Notes under the pieces: model-generated | What the model saw: only the letters and a program-made list of their open reading frames with translations | The model's database searches: none | Told to the model about the DNA's origin: nothing | In this document: positions 1 through 10,060 of the stretch, piece after piece | Numbering within the stretch: position 1 is the first letter of the stretch | How the letters are laid out: each line of letters opens with the position of its first letter | Assembly (NCBI GenBank): GCA_026415675.1 | Contig: JAOAGQ010000063.1 | Location: 1 to 62,584, forward strand | Reading direction: 5' to 3' | Source of the DNA: Syntrophorhabdaceae bacterium | Lineage (GTDB): Bacteria; Desulfobacterota; Syntrophorhabdia; Syntrophorhabdales; Syntrophorhabdaceae | Length of the DNA: 62,584 nt | Position numbers and translations under genes: made by a program

Positions 1-125
1 GTGATTCTTACGCTTTCGGGTGTTGTTATAGAAAGCAAATAAAAAGTTATTGTCGTCTTTGATATGTTTTGATATGAGATAATAAAGAAACATTTAATTA
101 TTATAAACATCTTTCAACTAAAAAA

Positions 126-890
126 TCAATTCCTTAATTGTCTTATGGTAATGTCAAATATTTTGTGCCAGCACCCAAAAACATAGTGCACCCCATAGGG
201 TATGTTCTCATATGGGAATAAAGCATAGAGTATCCGTTCAATACTTGCTCTGTTCCCAAAGACCCCATCGGCCTTGTTCTCCTTAATCAACTCAGAGAAA
301 TACCTCCCACTCGTCTGTATTATCTTTAGGATGGACACCTAAAGTCGGTGACCTCTTTCTTCCCGTCATGGCGTACAAGGACAGGTCTTTTAATTTACCC
401 TCCCTGTGTCTTCCTGGTAAGTATCACTCCGTCAAGGATAAGGGCCTTGTAATTGTTTGATAGCTTCCTTCTGTGGAAGGCTAAAATTAAGCACCAAGGC
501 TCTGGCTGCCCTACTTACAGTAGATGGGCTTATCTTCTCCCCCAGAACGCTAAGGAGTGCCGAGACCTAAAAGGAACGGGTAGAGTATAAAACGGTCAAC
601 ATCCTGTGATCTCCATACATAGGATCTTATGACCATAATACCACATCTCCCAACTCTGTGAGCAGGTGGCGGAGATAGGGACCATATCTTCTGTCAGGGA
701 TACCTTTGGCTTCAGTCTGGGCAAGGTGACAACCCACCTTGTCATTCATTCGACTGGTAAGGAAAGAAGCTATAGCGTCTTTTGCAAACTGACGGTAATC
801 CCCTGTCCATTCATTCTCTGAAAGGATATTCATCTCCTTGAACATTTCCATTGCTTCTGGTAGACTCGTTATCATCATCTTACATTTCAT
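126..890 (-). pseudogene. IS256/Mutator-type transposase, degenerate
   Basis: Reading leftward from an ATG at 890, the first 87 codons resemble the N-terminal part of IS256/Mutator transposases and contain LRHLLTELGDV, the stretch that normally leads into the VPRTR motif. The frame then ends at 627. Later family motifs survive in shifting frames: SPSTVSRAARAL (helix-turn-helix region, about 480-530), DGVILTRKTQGG (first catalytic Asp region, about 400-435), KRPVLVRHDGKKEVTDFR (about 335-395) and NTDEWEVFL; the last piece (338-126) ends in a garbled version of the CWVHK region. At least four stops or frameshifts separate these pieces, so no active enzyme is made. Positions 1-125 hold nothing I recognise. 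The family call rests on remembered motifs. Confidence 0.78.
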
Positions 891-1007
891 GTTTGGGGTA
901 CCTCCTCATTGTCATTGATGGAACCGTAGTGGGTTCTTTGGCTATGATGGTACCCCATTTATTATGTTGACACAAAAAAATATACATTACCGAGGGGTCT
1001 CCAAAAT
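891..1007. other. Intergenic gap with short inverted repeat
   Basis: This gap lies between the transposase wreck and the end of the anti-sigma-like gene. It contains GGGGTACC at 895-902 and its inverse GGTACCCC at 949-956, enclosing a smaller GGAACC/GGGTTC hairpin. It may be the decayed end of the insertion sequence or a weak transcription stop; neither can be shown from this copy alone. Confidence 0.3.
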
Positions 1008-1451
1008 CTATCTATTCCAATCAGGGGTTATTGTAAAAACAAGGGTATTCGTGTCCGGCCCCCTTCTGAATTCAATGTTTTTGATGGCCTTTTTTATCAG
1101 TTTTGTTGATGGTACCCTCCCCGGCTCAAAAAAGTCCTCTGTCTCGGGAAAGGCCCCTGCAAGGAGCATATTAAAAGGGGCTCCATTATCAATGATGTTT
1201 ATGATTAAGGCCCCGCTGTCGTGGGTGACACATGAGATCTTGATCTCCCCATCCCTTCCCGAACAGGCGAATTCAACGATGTTTTTAAGGGCCTCCTCTG
1301 TGGCGAGTTCTATCTCCTGAACCCTCTTTTCCCCGAATCCGCATTCCTTAACATGGGCACCCACAAATTTTACAAGGGCGGGAATGGATGACTCCCGGGC
1401 AGGCATGGTCATCTCATCGATTATAGGTTCAGGTATAACAAATTTGTCCAT
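1008..1451 (-). CDS. RsbW-like anti-sigma factor / serine-protein kinase
   Basis: About 147 residues of the HATPase_c_2 (RsbW/SpoIIAB-like) GHKL ATPase family. The N-box appears as EIELATEEALKNIVEFA and the next ATP-lid motif as IIDNGAPFN. Such proteins bind a sigma factor or phosphorylate an STAS-domain antagonist; no partner lies in the window. I chose the ATG at 1451 because AGGAGG sits 8 bases before it; a TTG 24 bases upstream lacks this. It is the last gene of the rod-shape operon, 30 bases after rodA, an unusual neighbour that could link cell-wall elongation to a partner-switching signal. Family call is firm; the target is unknown. Confidence 0.8.
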   Translation of the reverse strand: MDKFVIPEPIIDEMTMPARESSIPALVKFVGAHVKECGFGEKRVQEIELATEEALKNIVEFACSGRDGEIKISCVTHDSGALIINIIDNGAPFNMLLAGAFPETEDFFEPGRVPSTKLIKKAIKNIEFRRGPDTNTLVFTITPDWNR

Positions 1452-1481
1452 ACTATCTTCCTCCCTGGATAACAATATTTA

Positions 1482-2588
1482 TTAAAACATATAACGGCGC
1501 ATACTTATATTGAGCAGAAGTCCTGTACATATCAAAACGGACAAAAGGGAAGAACCCCCGTAACTTATAAAAGGAAGGGGTATACCTACAACAGGGGAGA
1601 GGTGGATGGCCATCATGATATTTATTGTAAACTGGAAGTAAATGATCGCGCCCAGACCGAAGGCAATAATTGAACCGAGTTCATCACCGGCATTTTTTGC
1701 GATATTGATACACCTGTATATAAAGGACATGAAGAGCATGAAGAGAAAAATCGATCCAAGAAAGCCCCATTCCTCTCCAAAAACGGTGAAAATAAAATCC
1801 GTATGGTGCTCAGGGATGAACTGAAGCCTATACTGTGTCCCTTCCATGTAACCCTTCCCGAAGAATTTTCCCGACCCGATCGCTATCAATGCCTGTTTCG
1901 TGTGGTATCCAAAGCCTGAAGGATCAGAATCGATATTTATAAAGCTGTACAACCTCATCTTCTGGTAAGGTTTTAAAAGGTAATGCCACGCCACATAGGA
2001 GAGTATGGCCCCTGCGATTCCGAGGATTGCATAAGTCGATTTCTTTAATCCCACGAAACAGAGTATGGAGATGGCTGTGATGAGTACGATGATCCCTGTG
2101 CCGAGATCAGGCTGTTTCACGATGAGCACAAAGGGTATGGCTGTATATAACAAGGGTTTTAAAATGTCCTTTAAACCCATCAAGCGTCTTTCCTTTTTGT
2201 ATTCGTAGACCATATTAGAAATAAAGAGGACAAGAACAGGCTTCATGAATTCAGAGGGCTGGATGCTTATACCGAAAATATTGAACCACCTCCTTGCTCC
2301 TCCTGCGATCATACCAATGGCAAGAACGAGGACTATGGAAAAAAGGGACACGATGTAAAACCATTTTGAATAATCTGCCAGCTCCCTGTAATCGTAATTT
2401 ATTATGATAAGAATGGCGATAAGCCCAAAGGAGAAGGCGGCGAGCTGTTTTAAGATAAAGCTATAGGCACCGCTGTAGAAGGAACTGGTTGCACTGAATA
2501 GATTGAGCATACCGACGCCGAAAAGGGCAAGACCGTTTATTATAAGATACCAGTCGAGGTGGTATAACTTTCTCTTATCTACCTTCAT
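1482..2588 (-). CDS. rodA: RodA peptidoglycan glycosyltransferase (SEDS family)
   Basis: This 368-residue polytopic protein of the FtsW/RodA/SpoVE (SEDS) family polymerises lipid II glycan strands during lateral wall growth, working with PBP2. The hydrophobic profile shows about ten membrane segments. Characteristic stretches include GGARRWFNIFG and QPSEFMKP, KQPDLGTG, and near the C-terminus PLPFISYGGSS. Its start overlaps the 3' end of mrdA by 14 bases, as expected for translational coupling of the RodA-PBP2 pair. Length is normal for RodA. FtsW is excluded mainly by context with mreBCD and mrdA. Confidence 0.95.
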   Translation of the reverse strand: MKVDKRKLYHLDWYLIINGLALFGVGMLNLFSATSSFYSGAYSFILKQLAAFSFGLIAILIIINYDYRELADYSKWFYIVSLFSIVLVLAIGMIAGGARRWFNIFGISIQPSEFMKPVLVLFISNMVYEYKKERRLMGLKDILKPLLYTAIPFVLIVKQPDLGTGIIVLITAISILCFVGLKKSTYAILGIAGAILSYVAWHYLLKPYQKMRLYSFINIDSDPSGFGYHTKQALIAIGSGKFFGKGYMEGTQYRLQFIPEHHTDFIFTVFGEEWGFLGSIFLFMLFMSFIYRCINIAKNAGDELGSIIAFGLGAIIYFQFTINIMMAIHLSPVVGIPLPFISYGGSSLLSVLICTGLLLNISMRRYMF

Positions 2589-4398
2589 TCAGTTTCGCCT
2601 CTTTTATCAATGTTTTCTCTTTAAAAACGCTCTCCACAATCTGTTTCGCAATGGGAGCCGCTGCAGTAGAACCATGGCCACCGTGTTCCGCGAGTATAGC
2701 CATAGCGACGGAGGGGTTATCCACCGGGGCATAAGCAACAAACCAGGCGTGATCCCCGAGGTTCCTGCCTTTTTCGCCAACAGACTGGGCAGTCCCTGTT
2801 TTTCCCGCCATCACTATGTGCTGTATTCTCGAAGAGTATGCTGTGCCGCTCGGTTCGTTTACAACACCCTTCATACCCTCCTTTATTATCTTGAGATGCT
2901 CCTTTTTTATCTTTATATCCGTGCTGGGGGAAGGTTCGAATATTTTTATAACCTTTCCGTCAAATCCTATTATCCTGTTCACAATCTGCGGTTTGTATGT
3001 AACCCCATCGTTGGCTATGAAGGCGGACATCTGGGCCAGCTGGATAGGGGTGAGCCAGACCGCACCCTGCCCGATGGATACCGATACGGTTTCCCCTTCA
3101 TACCACGCCTCCCCCCTTACCTTTTTCTTCCATGCCGTGGAGGGGACAAGGCCCTCTTTTTCGTTTGGGAGATCAATTCCTGTTATCTTTCCAAGACCCA
3201 TAGATTGTGCCATCTCGTGTATCCTGTCAACACCCAATTTCAACCCTACATTATAGAAGAATACATCGCACGATTCAACAATGGCCCTGTGTACCGAGAC
3301 ATGGCCATGACCCCCTTTTTTCCAGCATTTGAATACCCTGTTGCCGTAAGGGAAACCACCTCTGCACAGAAACCCTGTCCGTTCATTTATAAGGCCTTCC
3401 TCCAGGGCCTTTAAGGCAACGACCATTTTGAAAGTAGAGCCAGGGGGGTATCTACCCTGGATCACCCTGTTCTGTAGAGGATGGAATCTATCGGTGGCTA
3501 TGGCCTTCCAGTCCTCTTTTGTGATACCCGATGCAAATTTGTTGGGGTCAAAGGCCGGTCTGCTGACCATTGCGAGGACCCCTCCTGTTTTCGTATCCAA
3601 GACAATACCACCCCCCCTTTTATTCTCAAAACCTTTTTCGAGGGTTAACTGCACATCGAGGTCTATATTGAGATAGATATTATTTCCCGCTACAGGTTCT
3701 ATTGTTTCAAGGGTTCTTACCTCCCTCCCCAAGGCATCCACCTCTACCCTCTTTTCACCGTCTTTACCCCTTAAATATTGCTCATAGGCCCTTTCGATAC
3801 CGTATCTCCCTATGTTATCCCCAGGAGAGTAACCTTTAAATGCGTTACTCTTCAGTTCTTCCTCGCTGATCTCAGATACATACCCTAAGAGATGGGCCAT
3901 AAATTTTCCGTAAGGATAATTCCTTTTTGGTTCTATCTGGATACCTACACCGGGGAGATAGACCCTGTTTGCCTCAACCTTTGCCACCTCATCCATAGAG
4001 ATATCCGATTTTATTTTTACAGGAAAAGAAGGGGGGAAACCGCTCGCCCCCTTTAGCTTTTCTATCACCTCTTCCCTGTCCATCTGGAGAAGATTGGCAA
4101 GCCCGTCCACCGTCTGGTTGAAATCCTTTATATCTTCAGGGGTGATGTAGAGGTTGAAAGAGGGTCTTGTATCAGCAAGGATCCTGCCGGCCCTATCGTA
4201 TATAATTCCTCTCGGGGCAATAACCTTTTTTACCCTTACCCTGTTCTGCTCCGATTGCCTCCTCATCTCGTTTCCCTTCATGATCTGGAGATCCCATAAC
4301 CTCACTGATAGTATGATTACGGTAAAAATGAGGATCCTTTTACACCATTTATACTTCGCATCCTCTTTTGTCCTGTCATCCTTTACAAAGTTTTCCAA
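2575..4398 (-). CDS. mrdA: Penicillin-binding protein 2 (elongation transpeptidase)
   Basis: A 607-residue class B penicillin-binding protein that cross-links peptidoglycan in the elongasome. It has one N-terminal membrane segment (about residues 20-40), a dimerisation/pedestal domain starting with RVKKVIAPRGIIYDR, and a transpeptidase domain. The catalytic motifs are visible: PPGSTFKM (SxxK), SCD (SxN/SxD position) and KTGTAQ (KTG). It lies 14 bases downstream of mreD and overlaps rodA. Length is typical of PBP2; the order mreD-mrdA-rodA separates it from the division paralogue FtsI. Confidence 0.96.
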   Translation of the reverse strand: MENFVKDDRTKEDAKYKWCKRILIFTVIILSVRLWDLQIMKGNEMRRQSEQNRVRVKKVIAPRGIIYDRAGRILADTRPSFNLYITPEDIKDFNQTVDGLANLLQMDREEVIEKLKGASGFPPSFPVKIKSDISMDEVAKVEANRVYLPGVGIQIEPKRNYPYGKFMAHLLGYVSEISEEELKSNAFKGYSPGDNIGRYGIERAYEQYLRGKDGEKRVEVDALGREVRTLETIEPVAGNNIYLNIDLDVQLTLEKGFENKRGGGIVLDTKTGGVLAMVSRPAFDPNKFASGITKEDWKAIATDRFHPLQNRVIQGRYPPGSTFKMVVALKALEEGLINERTGFLCRGGFPYGNRVFKCWKKGGHGHVSVHRAIVESCDVFFYNVGLKLGVDRIHEMAQSMGLGKITGIDLPNEKEGLVPSTAWKKKVRGEAWYEGETVSVSIGQGAVWLTPIQLAQMSAFIANDGVTYKPQIVNRIIGFDGKVIKIFEPSPSTDIKIKKEHLKIIKEGMKGVVNEPSGTAYSSRIQHIVMAGKTGTAQSVGEKGRNLGDHAWFVAYAPVDNPSVAMAILAEHGGHGSTAAAPIAKQIVESVFKEKTLIKEAKLNEGR

Positions 4399-4412
4399 CC
4401 TGGTTACCTCAC

Positions 4413-4904
4413 CTATCCCTTAAGTAATATTTTTGAATTCATGTATGTGAGTAGGGAAAAGATAAAGATGGAAAAGAAACCGGTGAAGACACCGTTTGGT
4501 ATGGCATAGAAGAGGATGTTCAACGCATTTCCTGTCTCGCCTTTTGATAAGAAAAATAGGAAGAGATACAATGTTGATTCAAAGAGAGAAAAGCACCCAC
4601 ATATATACGAGAAATAGAATTTTGAATCTATGTAGACCTTTCCTTTAATAAACATCGCGAGAAGAAAGACGGATAGTTTTGTGAATATTATGGAGCCATG
4701 GGGTGAACCGGAGACACCTTCTTGAAAAAGGCCGAGAAAAAAGGCGCCCAGTAGTCCCTGTAAAGGCTCCATAAAAAGGCTCATGTATAGGATAAAAGGG
4801 ATTGAAAAATCGGGCTTGAACAGCTCTATGGAGAACCATGAGAGAACAGAGGATTCGAGGAGAAGAAGACATATACCTGATATTATAAAGATCCCTATTT
4901 TCAT
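4413..4904 (-). CDS. mreD: Rod shape-determining protein MreD
   Basis: A small (163-residue) very hydrophobic protein with five or six predicted membrane segments, as in MreD, which connects MreC and the elongation machinery in the inner membrane. MreD sequences are poorly conserved, so the call rests on size, hydrophobicity and position between mreC and mrdA. Its ATG overlaps the mreC stop by four bases. The motif GLFQEGVSGSPHGSIIF resembles the conserved G..D/E..S..P.G...F loop of the family. Confidence 0.9.
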   Translation of the reverse strand: MKIGIFIISGICLLLLESSVLSWFSIELFKPDFSIPFILYMSLFMEPLQGLLGAFFLGLFQEGVSGSPHGSIIFTKLSVFLLAMFIKGKVYIDSKFYFSYICGCFSLFESTLYLFLFFLSKGETGNALNILFYAIPNGVFTGFFSIFIFSLLTYMNSKILLKG

Positions 4905-5704
4905 TGCCTTTTAATGATGAGTACCTCATCGACCCTTTTGTAGTTGTTGAAGGGCATAACATCCACTTCTGCAAAGATCCCCGGTTTTTTTCTGTCTATC
5001 TCCACGACCATACCTACAGGTAACCCCTTGGGGAATATCCCGTCCTTTCCCGATGTGATGAGCTTATCCCCCAACGCCAGGTCGTCGTTTTTCAATATAT
5101 ATTTTAACTTTAATTTTGAACCCCCTGTGCCTTCTGCGATCCCCCTTGTGTTTTTCCCTTCCACATATACATCTATGGATGAGTTGGTGTCGTTCAAAAC
5201 AAGTACCTTTGCATGTCCCCGGCCGATCTCTACCGCTTGGCCTACAACCCCCCTGGGGGTTATAACTGGCATCCTCTCTTTTAATCCCGAATCCCTTCCT
5301 TTGTCTATGATGATACACTTGAAGAGGTTTTTTAAATCCTCTCCTATGACGTTTGCAGCCACCATCTTTTGAGGGTTTTTGTTCATGATGTTCAAGATCG
5401 ATTTAAGCCTCGTATTTTCCTTTTCCAGTTCCACGAGTTTTTGGTTTTCCAGTTCGAGTTGGTCGATTTTTTTCTTCAGTTCTTCGTTTTCCCGTTTCAC
5501 GCCCACAAGGTTTATATATGAGTTGAAAAAGATTTTTATATAGCGAACAGGTAAATCGACGAGTTTTAATAAAGGGCCTGTAGTCTCCCCTACAGTTGCC
5601 TTAATTTTGGAATACCCCTTTACAAAAGGGGAAACCCCGGTAAAGACGAGAAAGGAAAAGAGAAGAAGGAGAACGGAAGTTATTATTATGATAGAGTTTT
5701 TCAA
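4901..5704 (-). CDS. mreC: Rod shape-determining protein MreC
   Basis: A 267-residue bitopic periplasmic protein: one N-terminal membrane anchor (residues 4-26), then a coiled coil (about residues 70-110, rich in ELKKKIDQLELENQKLVEL-type heptads), then the beta-rich MreC domain with the conserved VITPRGVVGQAV and NSSIDVYVEG stretches. MreC oligomerises and activates PBP2-RodA. It sits 12 bases after mreB and overlaps mreD by four bases. Length is within the usual range. Confidence 0.95.
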   Translation of the reverse strand: MKNSIIIITSVLLLLFSFLVFTGVSPFVKGYSKIKATVGETTGPLLKLVDLPVRYIKIFFNSYINLVGVKRENEELKKKIDQLELENQKLVELEKENTRLKSILNIMNKNPQKMVAANVIGEDLKNLFKCIIIDKGRDSGLKERMPVITPRGVVGQAVEIGRGHAKVLVLNDTNSSIDVYVEGKNTRGIAEGTGGSKLKLKYILKNDDLALGDKLITSGKDGIFPKGLPVGMVVEIDRKKPGIFAEVDVMPFNNYKRVDEVLIIKRQ

Positions 5705-5716
5705 TTTCCAATGTGC

Positions 5717-6847
<1,131 letters not shown>

Positions 6848-8230
6848 ATGCTTAGATTTATGAGAAAATACGCAACGGGCTGGTTGATAAAGGGTTTGTT
6901 TGGCATAATAATAATAGTTTTTGTCCTCTATTTCGGCTCAACAAACCTAAGGCAGACGGATAAGGTTGTGGCGGAGGGAGGTTCAAAACATATTACCCTC
7001 ACCGAGTATATAGAAACATACAACAAGATTTTTAACTTTTACAGGTCCCTTTACAGGGATAAATTTGATGAGAAAGAGTTGAAGCTAAAAGAGAAGACGA
7101 TGGATGAACTTGTAAACAGGCTACTTTTGATTAAAAAGGCGGAAGGTATGGGGGTTTATGTCTCCGATGAAGAGTTTAGCCGCTACCTCGAAGGGATAGA
7201 TGCATTCAAAAGGGATGGTAAGTTCGACAAGGCCATGTATTTACAGGTCTTGCAGAAAAGCGGTATAGACCCAAAAAAGTTTGAAGAAACAGAGAGAACG
7301 AATATGCTCATCTCTAAGGTGACCTCCATCATCGGTGATAACGGGGTGAATGTGACAGAGAGGGATGTATGGGATGATTATGTGAAGGAAAAGGGGCGGG
7401 TAAATCTGTACTACGGTGAATTCGATCCTGCCTCGTTTAAGGATAAGGTTACCATAGATGATAAAGAAGTTGATGCCTTATACGAGAAAGAGAAGGGCAG
7501 CTTTAAGACTGAGGCGGTTTATCGTTTAAAATATCTGGTAATAGATGAGAAGAGCACTGTGAAGGATGATAAGGCATACATGGATTTACTGAAACTAAAG
7601 AACATTGATGAATACGGAAAGAAAAATGGACTCGAAGTCTTTGAGACAGGAAGGGTAAAGATTGGGGAACTCACAAAGAGATTTCAAAACATAAAGATAG
7701 AACAGCACCTGAAAGGGATGAAGAAGGGTGACATCTCCCTTCCCGTAAGAGATGGCTTGAAATCTTATATTTTTATGGTGGTAGATTTGGAAGGGGAGAG
7801 ACCCCTTGAAAAGGCAGATATTATAAAGGAACTGAAGGAGCGGTTGGTCTACGAAAAGGCGAAGGTTTTAGCCAAAAATAAAGCAGAAGAGGCGATCAGG
7901 GAGAAGAGGTTAGAGTTCAGGAATGAGACAGGTTTTATCATGAGGAACTCCACCGAAATCCCGAGGCTTGGTCAAATAGATAAGGGGAATACAGATCTTT
8001 TCTCCCTTACGAAAGAGAGACCCATCTACGAAAAACCCGTTGAGATATCGGGAAAATATTATGTATTCTCCTATAAAGATGAAAAACAACCCGATCCCCA
8101 GGAATGGGAGAAGGAAAAGAAGGCGTACAGAAATTACGTAGTCGCTAAAAAGAAGGAGGAGTTTTTCAAAAAATTCCTCGATGATTTGAAAAATAAGGAG
8201 AAGGTGAAGATATATTGGAAGGAGATTTAA
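6848..8230 (+). CDS. PpiD/SurA-like periplasmic chaperone
   Basis: A 460-residue protein with a short cytoplasmic N-terminus and one membrane anchor (about residues 14-32), then a SurA_N/PpiD-type helical chaperone domain (residues 38-190, including MDELVNRLLLIKKAEGMGV and VSDEEFSRYLEGIDAFKRDG). This is the layout of PpiD, which helps outer-membrane and secreted proteins fold at the Sec translocon. The following region resembles a parvulin domain only loosely: the usual GGDLGW-type loop is missing, so isomerase activity is doubtful. A second weak repeat and a basic C-terminal helix follow. It is 35 bases upstream of tsaD. Confidence 0.8.
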   Translation: MLRFMRKYATGWLIKGLFGIIIIVFVLYFGSTNLRQTDKVVAEGGSKHITLTEYIETYNKIFNFYRSLYRDKFDEKELKLKEKTMDELVNRLLLIKKAEGMGVYVSDEEFSRYLEGIDAFKRDGKFDKAMYLQVLQKSGIDPKKFEETERTNMLISKVTSIIGDNGVNVTERDVWDDYVKEKGRVNLYYGEFDPASFKDKVTIDDKEVDALYEKEKGSFKTEAVYRLKYLVIDEKSTVKDDKAYMDLLKLKNIDEYGKKNGLEVFETGRVKIGELTKRFQNIKIEQHLKGMKKGDISLPVRDGLKSYIFMVVDLEGERPLEKADIIKELKERLVYEKAKVLAKNKAEEAIREKRLEFRNETGFIMRNSTEIPRLGQIDKGNTDLFSLTKERPIYEKPVEISGKYYVFSYKDEKQPDPQEWEKEKKAYRNYVVAKKKEEFFKKFLDDLKNKEKVKIYWKEI

Positions 8231-8265
8231 AGGGGATAGGAGTATATTTATAACCCCATAATTTT

Positions 8266-9264
8266 ATGATTATCCTCGGTATTGATACGTCCTGCGATGA
8301 CACCTCCATTGCGGTCCTCGATGGCTATAACAGGGTATTATCTGATATCGTTTCCAGTCAGGTTGAGGTCCATGCCCTGTTCGGGGGGGTGGTCCCTGAG
8401 ATTGCCTCAAGGAAGCACCTCGAATTGATAGGGGGTATATATAGAGAAGCCCTTCAAAAGGCAGGGGTATCCGATAGGGATATAGACCTAATTACCGTAA
8501 CAAACGGCCCTGGATTGATAGGCTCTCTCCTTATAGGTTTATCTTTTGCAAAAGGTCTCGCCCTTTCTCTCTCAAAACCTATTATAGGGGTAAACCACAT
8601 AGAGGCCCATGCGATGAGTATTTTTGCAGAGAGATATGTGGATTTCCCGTATATTGCCCTTGTTGTATCGGGGGGGCATACGGTTATCATGGTGATGGAG
8701 GATTTCTGTAGATCCACCATACTGGGCACCACAAGGGATGATGCAGCTGGAGAGGCCTTTGACAAGATATCAAAGTACCTGAACATAGGCTATCCGGGCG
8801 GTAAGGTGATCGAGGATATGGCAAAAAAGGGGAAGAGAGATGCGATAGCCTTTCCCAGACCCATGATAACCGAGGATAACTACGATTTCAGCTTCAGCGG
8901 TTTGAAGACCTCTTTTTTGAACTATGACAGGAGATACGGGGTTAAGGAGGAGGAGATACCGGATCTCCTCGCCTCTTTTCAGGAATCCATATGCGATGTT
9001 CTTGTAAGTAAAACGATAAAGGCCGCAAAAAGATCGAATATAAAGAGAATAGTCGTTGGTGGAGGGGTGGCGGCAAACGGAAGGTTGAGGGAGATGTTTT
9101 TTGAAAAAGGGGGAGAGAACGGTCTTGAGGTGATCTTCCCATCTCATAGATTATGTGGGGATAACGGTATTATGGTGGCTGTTACTGGGTATTTTTATTT
9201 CCAGAAGGGTTTTGTCTCTCCTATTGATATGAAGGCCTACTCGAGGATTACCTTGACCGGATGA
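8266..9264 (+). CDS. tsaD: tRNA threonylcarbamoyl transferase TsaD
   Basis: A 332-residue Kae1/Qri7/YgjD-family ASKHA protein that transfers the threonylcarbamoyl group to A37 of ANN-decoding tRNAs, acting with TsaB and TsaE. The metal ligands are seen as HIEAH (His111 and His115, the same positions as in E. coli) and a late Asp in GDNGIMVA. The start ILGIDTSCDDTSIA and the motif GGGVAANGRLREM are diagnostic. It is followed 19 bases later by rsmA, likely in one transcript with the upstream chaperone gene. Confidence 0.97.
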   Translation: MIILGIDTSCDDTSIAVLDGYNRVLSDIVSSQVEVHALFGGVVPEIASRKHLELIGGIYREALQKAGVSDRDIDLITVTNGPGLIGSLLIGLSFAKGLALSLSKPIIGVNHIEAHAMSIFAERYVDFPYIALVVSGGHTVIMVMEDFCRSTILGTTRDDAAGEAFDKISKYLNIGYPGGKVIEDMAKKGKRDAIAFPRPMITEDNYDFSFSGLKTSFLNYDRRYGVKEEEIPDLLASFQESICDVLVSKTIKAAKRSNIKRIVVGGGVAANGRLREMFFEKGGENGLEVIFPSHRLCGDNGIMVAVTGYFYFQKGFVSPIDMKAYSRITLTG

Positions 9265-9283
9265 ATCGGTCGGTACTCAATAC

Positions 9284-10060
9284 ATGCTAAAGAAGGGTCT
9301 CTCCCAGCATCTTATTAAAGATATAAACATACATAGAAAGATCGTCCGTTTTGCAGGGTTAAAGAAAGATGACGTGGTCGTTGAGATAGGGGCAGGTCAG
9401 GGAGATCTGACCTTATGTCTTGCTGAAAAGGCAGGTTCTGTGTATGCGATCGAATACGACACCTCTTTTGCCCCTTATCTCGAGGAGATTGAAAAAATAC
9501 ACCCAAACGTGAAAGTGATTTACGGTGATTTTCTCAAGATTACCCTAAAAGACTTCAAAGATGAGAAAAACATAAAACTCATAGGGAATATCCCCTATAA
9601 GATCACAGGCCCTATAATCATGAAGGGGATCAGGGAGAGGGATGTAATCGATTCCATGTTTCTCATGGTTCAGAAGGAGATCGCCCAGAGGGTTGTAAGT
9701 AAGCCCTGTAGAAGGACCTATAATGCCCTTTCTGTGAACTGTCAGATATTCGGAAAGGCCACCGTCCATTTTTATATCAAACCCCAAGCCTTTATCCCTC
9801 CCCCCAAGGTGGAGAGTGCATTTTTTTCTATTAAATTTTACGAAGAAGAGAGATACACAGAGGCCGGTATAATAGATTTTGTAAAGGCATGTTTTGAGAA
9901 CAAGAGGAAGTTATTGAGGCATGCTTTAACAAGATATTTCGGGGAGGAGAGGGTGGAAGAGCTCTATAGATGGATGGGTTTTCCAAGGACAGTCCGGGCG
10001 GAGGAGTTGGAGCCTTATATTTTCAAAGAGATGTTTATGTTTTTAAGGGAAGAAGAGTAG
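9284..10060 (+). CDS. rsmA: 16S rRNA dimethyladenosine transferase RsmA (KsgA)
   Basis: A 258-residue class I SAM methyltransferase that dimethylates the two adjacent adenosines of 16S rRNA helix 45. The SAM-binding motif is VVEIGAGQGDLT, the catalytic motif NIPYKITGPII, and the family PPP.V.S motif is PPPKVESAF. The N-terminus KKGLSQHLIKD replaces the more usual K.SLGQNFL but aligns in position. Its last 18 bases overlap the 3' end of the convergent glycosyltransferase gene. Confidence 0.96.
   Translation: MLKKGLSQHLIKDINIHRKIVRFAGLKKDDVVVEIGAGQGDLTLCLAEKAGSVYAIEYDTSFAPYLEEIEKIHPNVKVIYGDFLKITLKDFKDEKNIKLIGNIPYKITGPIIMKGIRERDVIDSMFLMVQKEIAQRVVSKPCRRTYNALSVNCQIFGKATVHFYIKPQAFIPPPKVESAFFSIKFYEEERYTEAGIIDFVKACFENKRKLLRHALTRYFGEERVEELYRWMGFPRTVRAEELEPYIFKEMFMFLREEE

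Noticed and set aside
895-956. GGGGTACC/GGTACCCC pair as a true IS terminal inverted repeat
   Set aside because: Only eight bases and only 46 bases apart on the same side of the remnant; IS256-type ends are longer and flank the element.
2503-3414. Long plus-strand open frame opposite mrdA
   Set aside because: It lies wholly antisense to a clear PBP2 gene, and its translation has no family character or ribosome site.
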